From: Actinomycetota bacterium
Lineage (GTDB): Bacteria > Actinomycetota > Thermoleophilia > Gaiellales > Gaiellaceae
DNA length: 64,000 nucleotides
Direction of reading: 5' to 3'
NCBI GenBank assembly: GCA_005884005.1
Contig: VAWI01000069.1
Coordinates: forward strand, 1-64,000
Each line of letters starts with the position of its first letter. Positions within the stretch are counted from its first letter, which is position 1. Shown here one piece after another: positions 59,349 through 64,000 of this stretch. Position numbers and translations under genes: made by a program. The notes under the pieces were generated by a model that had not been told where the DNA came from, made no database searches, and worked only from the letters and a program-made list of their open reading frames with translations.

Positions 59349-59515
59349 GCCTGTGGAGTCCGGGCGGGAGCGGCCTATGGGTTGCGAAGTTTCACATTTG
59401 TTCCAAACATGGCACCCACAGGCGCGCAACTCGACGCTAGGCTCGCTTGCAGAGGGAGGTGGGAAGGAGCCCCACCCAAATAAAGCGTGGGGGTGCGCGC
59501 GTGCACGCGCATGAA
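59349..59515. other. Spacer between convergent genes with hairpins
   Basis: No gene is visible. CCCCAC (59471-59476) and GTGGGG (59489-59494) can pair, and a TGCGCGCGTGCACGCGCA palindrome lies at about 59495-59512. The last bases, read on the minus strand, are CAGTGGTCTAG at the DUF309 stop, resembling a family A end. Confidence 0.4.
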
Positions 59516-59848
59516 CTAGACCACTGGTTGCGGGAGCTCGAGCGAGCCTGTTTCGACGGTCTCGGCGGCCGCCTCGAGCTGTCGCAGCAGCGCAGCGACG
59601 TCGACCCCACGGTGCGACGGGGCGTAGGGCGCGAGTCGCCGACGCGCTTTCTCCAACTGCCGTTCGCAGCCGACTCGGTTGCCGCGACCCGCCTGGTACC
59701 AGGCGACGGCGACGTGTACGAGACCCTGGAGGAAGTCACGCTCGGCCGGATCGGCGGCCCGCCACGCGTCTTCCAGCTCCTCGTGGGCGGCGAAGAATTC
59801 GCCGTCCCGAATCAGCTCCAGCCCGCGCTCGAGGGGATCCCGTCCCAT
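59516..59848 (-). CDS. DUF309 family protein
   Basis: The 110-residue helical protein has the DUF309 signature FFAAHEELEDAWRAADPAER with the His-Glu-Leu-Glu core and DFLQGLVHVAVAWYQ. The function is unknown; a metal site is likely. It lies 46 bp downstream of the Rieske gene on the same strand. Confidence 0.88.
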   Translation of the reverse strand: MGRDPLERGLELIRDGEFFAAHEELEDAWRAADPAERDFLQGLVHVAVAWYQAGRGNRVGCERQLEKARRRLAPYAPSHRGVDVAALLRQLEAAAETVETGSLELPQPVV

Positions 59849-59894
59849 CCCGGCGCGCGAAGGCTCTGTCGGGGAGTCTTTCCGAGACGATTTT

Positions 59895-60206
59895 CTAGAC
59901 GGCGACCTTGACCTCGCCGCCTTCGACCTTCACCTCGAAGGTTTGCAGCCTGATCGCGTGGTCGAACTCGTTCTTCCCGGTTCGCACGTCGTATTGCCAG
60001 CCGTGCCAGGGACAGCTCAACACCGCACCTTCGAGCCGCCCTTGCGAAAGCGGCCCGTGCAGGTGCAGGCAAGCATGTTGAGTTGCGAAGAATTCGCCGC
60101 CGACGTTTGCGATCGCAATCGTCTGCTCGTCGACCTCCACGGCCGTGATCGTCCCCGGTGGGATGTCCTCCACACGCGCGACGTTCCGGAACTCGGCCCC
60201 CGCCAC
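59895..60206 (-). CDS. Rieske-type [2Fe-2S] ferredoxin
   Basis: The 103-residue protein has the two cluster motifs CLHLHGPL (C-x-H) and SCPWHGWQYDV (C-x2-H), about 20 residues apart as usual. It is the stand-alone Rieske ferredoxin type that serves oxygenases or other redox partners. GTG 60206 is preferred over TTG 60230. Confidence 0.92.
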   Translation of the reverse strand: MAGAEFRNVARVEDIPPGTITAVEVDEQTIAIANVGGEFFATQHACLHLHGPLSQGRLEGAVLSCPWHGWQYDVRTGKNEFDHAIRLQTFEVKVEGGEVKVAV

Positions 60207-60271
60207 GCAGGCGAGCGTAGCACCCTCCAAAAACGCTATGGAGTGGTGACCCGGAGTGTTACCCTCGTCAC

Positions 60272-60577
60272 GTGGCGACGATCCTGCTGGCGGGAGTCGA
60301 CCTCTACTTTCGCGGCAAGCTCGAAGGACTTCTTTCGGGTTATCACCTCGTCACGATCGACAGCGTCGACCCGCCTGATCTCGTGATTGCGGATATCGCT
60401 CGGGTCGACCCTGACGAGGTCGCGGACACCTATCCGGATGTCCCGATTCTCGGTTTCACCAATCACACCGACACCTCGGGATTGCGACGCGCTCACGAAG
60501 CCGGCTTCGACCAGGTAGTCGTGAAATCCGCCCTCACAGAGCGCGCCAAGGACCTCGTCGAGGAGCTCACGGCCTGA
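60272..60577 (+). CDS. Stand-alone receiver-like domain
   Basis: The 101-residue protein has the receiver fold: Asp41 in DLVIADIARVD at the phosphoacceptor place, Thr63 in LGFTNHTD, and Lys85 in QVVVKSALT. The N-terminal acidic pair is reduced to GVD. It has no output domain. It lies 18 bp before the ferredoxin gene on the same strand and divergent from the Rieske gene. It may be a phosphorylated switch or a pseudo-receiver. Confidence 0.75.
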   Translation: MATILLAGVDLYFRGKLEGLLSGYHLVTIDSVDPPDLVIADIARVDPDEVADTYPDVPILGFTNHTDTSGLRRAHEAGFDQVVVKSALTERAKDLVEELTA

Positions 60578-60595
60578 GTACACTGACCGACTCCG

Positions 60596-61840
60596 ATGAC
60601 CTACATCATCGCCGAGCCCTGCATCGACATCAAAGACCTCTCGTGCGTCGACGTCTGCCCTGTCGATTGCATCCACGAGTTCGAGCGGATCCTGATCATC
60701 GACCCGGAGGAGTGCATAGACTGCTTCGCGCCGTCTGAGCAGCTCCTCACGACTCAGGGCGTCCGGACCTTCGAGGAGCTCGAGGGCCAGGCGTGCGGGG
60801 TGCTGACCGACGATGGTTTCAAACCGGCGGCGGTGAAACGTTTCAACCGCAAGCCGCTGGTCAAGCTCGAGTTGGCTCCTGCGTTCGAGGAACGAACGCG
60901 GTACGGGGGCACCCGTCTCACCACTCGCAACATCTCGCGGTTCAGGCGAACGATCTGGGCGACCCCCACACATGCCTGGCTCCTCGCCGACGGCGAACGA
61001 ACCGACTCATTGGCGGCGGGTCAGTTCGTTCCGTCGGCCAGCGTGCACCCTCGCCGCGACTCCGAGACGTACCGGCTCGGTGTGTTGCACGGCCTCGTTT
61101 TCGGAGACGGCAGCTGGAACAAGCAGGAGATTCGTTCTGGCCAACATCTCCATTACGTCCAGCTCTATGGCGAGAGGGTCGCGAGGTTCAAGGATTTCTT
61201 CGATCAGGTCATTTTTTCGCCGTGCCTCGACGTTCATCCCGGCTATGTCGGGACCGGCGTTGTCCGCGCTTCGGCGAATCTGAAGCGTTCTCTTCCGGAA
61301 ACCGCGGATGTCGAGTACATCGCCGGCTTCGTCGACGGTTGGCTCGCTGCCGACGGGGATCCCGTGAAGGCAGAGTCGTGGCGCCTCCGCTCGACCGACC
61401 ACGAGGCGCTCGCATGGCTCGAGGTTGCAGCGCCGTACGCTGGGTTCGTGGCGGTCGGTTCCGGCGAGGAGTCGAGCGTGGAGACGAACTTCGGCGTTCG
61501 CAGCCGTGCGATCAAGTGGCTCTATCTCGCCACCCGCGAGGTTTACTGGCGCGTGATGAGCGTCGAGAACCAGGAGGCCGAAGCGGCCGAAACATTCTGC
61601 GCTGTCGTGCCGGGCAAGCACGCGTTCACGCTGGCCGGCGGGGTCTACACCGGCAACTGCGGGGCCTGCGAACCGGAGTGCCCGGTCGAAGCGATCTTTC
61701 CGGAGGACGCGCTGCCGGAGAAGTGGAACGACTTCGTGAAGATCAACTACGCCTACGGCGAGGGCGCCGACGTCATCAACCAGCTCACGAACGAGTACGC
61801 GACCGAGCACAACGTGCAGAACCCACCCCTCGAGGGGTAG
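60596..61840 (+). CDS. fdxA: 7Fe ferredoxin (FdxA type) interrupted by an intein
   Basis: The frame codes 414 residues. Residues 1-42 and 355-414 together give a normal 102-residue ferredoxin, starting MTYIIAEPCIDIKDLSCVDV and joining EECID to CGACEPECPVEAIFPED. By comparison with Azotobacter FdI, Cys9, Cys17 and Cys50 (spliced numbering) would bind a [3Fe-4S] cluster, and Cys21, Cys40, Cys43 and Cys46 a [4Fe-4S] cluster. The 312-residue insert has intein splicing motifs. Both clusters take ligands from both sides of the intein, so the precursor cannot be a working ferredoxin. The protein carries electrons to cytochrome P450s or similar partners in related bacteria. Confidence 0.95.
   Translation: MTYIIAEPCIDIKDLSCVDVCPVDCIHEFERILIIDPEECIDCFAPSEQLLTTQGVRTFEELEGQACGVLTDDGFKPAAVKRFNRKPLVKLELAPAFEERTRYGGTRLTTRNISRFRRTIWATPTHAWLLADGERTDSLAAGQFVPSASVHPRRDSETYRLGVLHGLVFGDGSWNKQEIRSGQHLHYVQLYGERVARFKDFFDQVIFSPCLDVHPGYVGTGVVRASANLKRSLPETADVEYIAGFVDGWLAADGDPVKAESWRLRSTDHEALAWLEVAAPYAGFVAVGSGEESSVETNFGVRSRAIKWLYLATREVYWRVMSVENQEAEAAETFCAVVPGKHAFTLAGGVYTGNCGACEPECPVEAIFPEDALPEKWNDFVKINYAYGEGADVINQLTNEYATEHNVQNPPLEG
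60722..61657 (+). mobile_element. LAGLIDADG-type intein in the ferredoxin gene
   Basis: The 312-residue intein starts with Cys43 in CFAPSEQLLTTQGVRTFEEL (block A) and has block B as WATPTHAWLL with the TxxH motif (Thr123, His126). It ends FTLAGGVYTGN before Cys+1. The usual penultimate His is Gly here. Two dodecapeptide motifs, LGVLHGLVFGDG (161-172) and YIAGFVDGWL (241-250), mark a homing endonuclease domain. Both keep their acidic residue, so it may be active. By hand count the GC of 61141-61260 is 67 of 120 bases, below neighbouring genes, which suggests recent gain. Confidence 0.93.
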
Positions 61841-61857
61841 CGGCGTTACATCCGGCG

Positions 61858-61888
61858 CTCGCTGGGCACAACCGAGGCGTCCAGCGAG
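61858..61888 (+). terminator. Hairpin after the ferredoxin gene
   Basis: CTCGCTGG pairs with CCAGCGAG around a 15-nt loop, 18 bp after the stop codon and 12 bp before the next ATG. No T-run follows. Confidence 0.4.
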
Positions 61889-61900
61889 AAAGGGGTTTCG

Positions 61901-62236
61901 ATGCCACAGCAGGCCTGGAGCGCGAAGCGCGAACGTCAGTACGAGCACATCAAGGAAGCCGAGAAGAAGCAGGGGCGCTCGACCAAGCGAGCGAAGGAGA
62001 TCGCGGCCGCGACCGTCAACAAGGAACGCGCGCGCAAAGGCGAGGCGAAGTCCGCGTCCCGGAGCTCGATCCGTGACATCTCGTCGGGCCGGCGCGGCGG
62101 GCTGCGTTCCGGAAGCGGTTCAGGGGGCCGCACGAAGGAACAGCTCTATAACGAGGCCAAGCGGCGCGGGATCAAGGGGCGTTCGCGAATGAACAAGGCC
62201 CAGCTTCAGCGCGCCGTCGCGGCGAAGAGCCGGTAG
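61901..62236 (+). CDS. Basic Rho_N/SAP-like protein (annotated elsewhere as plasmid stabilisation protein)
   Basis: The 111-residue protein starts MPQQAWSAKRERQYEHIKEA and has KKQGRSTKRAKEIAAATVNK. A C-terminal Rho_N/SAP-like helix pair follows (RTKEQLYNEAKRRGIKGRSR, then KAQLQRAVA). It is strongly basic and probably binds nucleic acid. The ribosome-binding site AAAGGGG precedes the ATG. The plasmid-stabilisation label in databases is historical and does not fit the chromosomal setting. Confidence 0.8.
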   Translation: MPQQAWSAKRERQYEHIKEAEKKQGRSTKRAKEIAAATVNKERARKGEAKSASRSSIRDISSGRRGGLRSGSGSGGRTKEQLYNEAKRRGIKGRSRMNKAQLQRAVAAKSR

Positions 62237-62283
62237 GTCGGGAAGCTCTCGGTCAGCTACCTGCTCATGGTTATCCTGCCGCG

Positions 62284-62985
62284 GTGAGGCCGCGGACACT
62301 CGACCACGTCGCGCTTTGGGTCGCGGAGCGCGATCCAATCGCGGATTTCGTGACCGCTCACGTCGGCATGCACGTGATCGAGCGGACTGACAAGTTCACG
62401 CTCGTCGGTTCGGACGCTCGCCGCGGCAAGCTCACGCTCTTCGAGGCGGAGGGGCCGCGTGAGCGCGGGGCGCTGAAGCACATCGCCCTCCGCGTGTCCG
62501 ACCTCCGGGCGGCGATCGCAGAGCTGCCTGAAAACCTCGAGGTCGAGCAGCCTCGCGAGGGCGAGGCCTATTTCGACCTCTACGAGGGCCTGCGGCTAGG
62601 GCTCGTCGAGGGGCGAACCGACGTCGACTACGACCTCGACCACACGGCGTTGTTCTCGCGCGACCCGACCGCAACCGCGCGGGCCTACGAGCGCCTCGGC
62701 TTCCGTTACGCCCCGCCCGGGGCCTCGGAGCAGCCGCGTGTCGAGGTCGGCGGCGCCTTTGTCGAGCTGCATGAAGGCGACCCGGGCGAACCCGAGCGAC
62801 CGCTGCTGAACCATCTCGCTGTGCTCGTCGACTCGACCGAGGAACACATCTCCGAGGCTGAGGAGCTCGGCGTCGAGATCGACGACGTCGTCGACGCTCC
62901 GAACACGTACGCGGTCTTCCTCTGGGGACCCGAGCGCGTGCGGATCGAATACGTCGAGCACAAAGCAAGCTTTTCCTTGACGTAG
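62284..62985 (+). CDS. Glyoxalase/VOC superfamily protein with two domains
   Basis: The 233-residue protein has two VOC modules: residues 1-115, starting LDHVALWVAERDPIADFVTA, and 118-225, starting LDHTALFSRDPTATARAYER. The second ends RVRIEYVEH. The paired His/Glu ligands fit a metal-dependent dioxygenase or lyase. The substrate is unknown. It starts at GTG 62284. Confidence 0.85.
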   Translation: MRPRTLDHVALWVAERDPIADFVTAHVGMHVIERTDKFTLVGSDARRGKLTLFEAEGPRERGALKHIALRVSDLRAAIAELPENLEVEQPREGEAYFDLYEGLRLGLVEGRTDVDYDLDHTALFSRDPTATARAYERLGFRYAPPGASEQPRVEVGGAFVELHEGDPGEPERPLLNHLAVLVDSTEEHISEAEELGVEIDDVVDAPNTYAVFLWGPERVRIEYVEHKASFSLT

Positions 62986-62994
62986 GTGACCTAG

Positions 62995-64000
62995 GTGGTC
63001 GTCGCAGGCGCCGGCATGGCCGGGTTATGCGCGGCCGCGCGCGCCCGCGAGCTTGGCGTCACGCCGACCGTCGTCGAGAAGGGCGACCGGCCGGGCGGCT
63101 CGATGCTGCTGTCGAGCGGAGTCGTCTGGCGCTACCGCTCGTTGGACGATTTTCGCCGCGAGTGCCCCAACGGCCACCCGCGGCTTCAAAGGCTGATCGT
63201 CGAACGGCTCGACGACGCGCTCGAATGGTTGGAATCGCTCGGCGCTCCGGTCGTCGAGGCCGAGACCGGCAATCCGCGCACGATCGGGCGGCGGTTCGAC
63301 CCGCGGGGACTGACCGAGGCGCTTGTCGGGGCGGCCGGTGACGTCCGGACCGGACGTGCCATGGGGTCAGACCCCAAGCCACGTCCGGAGGAGCCGCTTG
63401 TGCTCGCGACCGGCGGCTTCCCCGTGCGGCTCGCCCGAGAGCTCGGGCTGGCCATTCGCTCGAACGCGTGGAGTGAGGGTGACGGCCTCGCTTTCGGACT
63501 TGCGTGCGGCGCCGATACAACGGCGGGGATGCACGAGTTCTACGGCCGGGCGATGCCGGCGCCGCCGGCGAGGTGGGGGGAGGACGAGTTCGTCGACCAC
63601 GCCCAGCTCTATGGACGTCTTGCGCGCGTCTTCGACGAGAGCGGCGACGAGATCGCCGTCGAAGGCGACGACTGGTCGGAGAACGGGCTCGTCCAGGAGA
63701 TCGGCCGGCGCGGCGGGCGAGCCTGGTTCGTCGTTGATCGGGACAACCTCGCCCAGGAGACGCCGTATGGAACGGTCGCCGACCTCGTCGAGCGTGCCCG
63801 AGCCGCGGGCGCGACCGTTGAGGAGCGGGACGGCAGCCTTGCGGTTCACGTTGTGGCGGCGGTCACACACACGATCGGCGGTCTTGCGATCGACGAGCGC
63901 GCCCGCGTGCTCGGCGCAAACGGAGCTCCGATCGCAGGTCTCTATGCGGCCGGAGTCGACGCAGGCGGCTGGTCCACCGGCGGGTACGCGAGCGGGCTCG
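62995..64000 (+). CDS. FAD-dependent dehydrogenase (fumarate reductase/ketosteroid dehydrogenase type), cut by the right edge
   Basis: From GTG 62995 an open frame of 335 codons leaves the window. It begins VVVAGAGMAGLCAAARAREL (dinucleotide-binding motif) and has VVEKGDRPGGSMLLSSGVVW, EEPLVLATGGFPVRLARELG and GLYAAGVDAGGWSTGGYASG. This is the FAD_binding_2 layout of succinate/fumarate and 3-ketosteroid dehydrogenases. The stretch before LVLATGG is short and carries a 15-bp palindrome in frame. The substrate is unknown. Confidence 0.88.
   Translation, partial: MVVAGAGMAGLCAAARARELGVTPTVVEKGDRPGGSMLLSSGVVWRYRSLDDFRRECPNGHPRLQRLIVERLDDALEWLESLGAPVVEAETGNPRTIGRRFDPRGLTEALVGAAGDVRTGRAMGSDPKPRPEEPLVLATGGFPVRLARELGLAIRSNAWSEGDGLAFGLACGADTTAGMHEFYGRAMPAPPARWGEDEFVDHAQLYGRLARVFDESGDEIAVEGDDWSENGLVQEIGRRGGRAWFVVDRDNLAQETPYGTVADLVERARAAGATVEERDGSLAVHVVAAVTHTIGGLAIDERARVLGANGAPIAGLYAAGVDAGGWSTGGYASGL
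63362..63376. repeat. 15-bp perfect palindrome inside the FAD-dehydrogenase gene
   Basis: TGGGGTCAGACCCCA is self-complementary around its central base. It is translated in frame as part of AMGSDPKPRPEE, a place where relatives have a longer loop. Confidence 0.6.

Noticed and set aside
59516-59530. CAGTGGTCTAG (minus strand) at the DUF309 stop as another family A end
   Set aside because: Only about ten bases match and no partner end is visible, so chance is likely.
60245-60263. GGTGAC-N7-GTTACC inverted repeat as an operator
   Set aside because: Short and imperfect, and it could easily occur by chance. It is mentioned only as context in a finding.

Overview
The window is 64 kb of high-GC DNA with dense, often overlapping genes and many GTG starts. 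It looks like the chromosome of an actinomycete-type bacterium (Actinomycetota). The evidence is the dnaK-grpE-dnaJ-hspR-clpB operon with a MerR-type HspR, the inositol-phosphate synthase and CDP-alcohol phosphotransferase pair, the order enolase / DivIC-FtsB-like / DUF501, a mycobacterial-type 7Fe ferredoxin, and Flp pilin. A deep branch such as Thermoleophilia would fit, but that is inference. There are no rRNA genes, CRISPR arrays, phage genes or transposase genes. One tRNA is present (Gln, UUG).

Layout. 1-7.2 kb: carbamate kinase (cut by the left edge) and its P-loop partner, an M3-like peptidase, a YjbQ protein, a secreted phosphoesterase and an RNA m5U methyltransferase. 7.4-13.3 kb, minus strand: an inositol-lipid operon (PAP2/AUR1-like, PI-phosphate synthase, Ino1, a glycosyltransferase-PHP fusion) plus a UDG-like protein and a membrane protein. 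13.3-16.7 kb: moaA, an EamA transporter, an M29 peptidase. 16.8-23.5 kb: the heat-shock operon, facing clpS. 24-27.3 kb: GYD protein and the psuK-psuG pair. 27.3-38.6 kb: LCP protein, ROK kinase, rsmI, M23 peptidase, metG, tatD, rsmA, a second yjbQ, ispE, tRNA-Gln, glmU, prs. 39-49.9 kb: Flp pilin, L25/Ctc, pth, mfd, a PpiC lipoprotein, mazG, eno, pyk, a DivIC-like protein, DUF501. 50-59.3 kb: an HTH-receiver fusion, PAP2, a four-GAF PP2C phosphatase, GDPD, an L,D-transpeptidase and a cytochrome c/thiol module (TlpA, CcmH, CcdA). 59.5-64 kb: DUF309, Rieske protein, a stand-alone receiver, an intein-interrupted ferredoxin, a Rho_N-like protein, a VOC protein and an FAD-dependent dehydrogenase cut by the right edge.

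The most notable element is a 312-residue LAGLIDADG-type intein inside a 7Fe ferredoxin. It sits directly before a cysteine that ligates the [4Fe-4S] cluster, so neither cluster can form until the intein splices out. The window also carries three families of non-coding palindromic repeats. Family A is a 167-bp element with TAGTGG ends (two full copies and three short forms). Family B is a 165-174-bp element (two copies). Family C is a double hairpin of about 55 nt whose copies keep their pairing through compensatory changes; one copy lies in frame inside the glycosyltransferase-PHP gene. Several family A and B copies supply the stop codons of neighbouring genes, and one family B copy has probably displaced the start of mazG.
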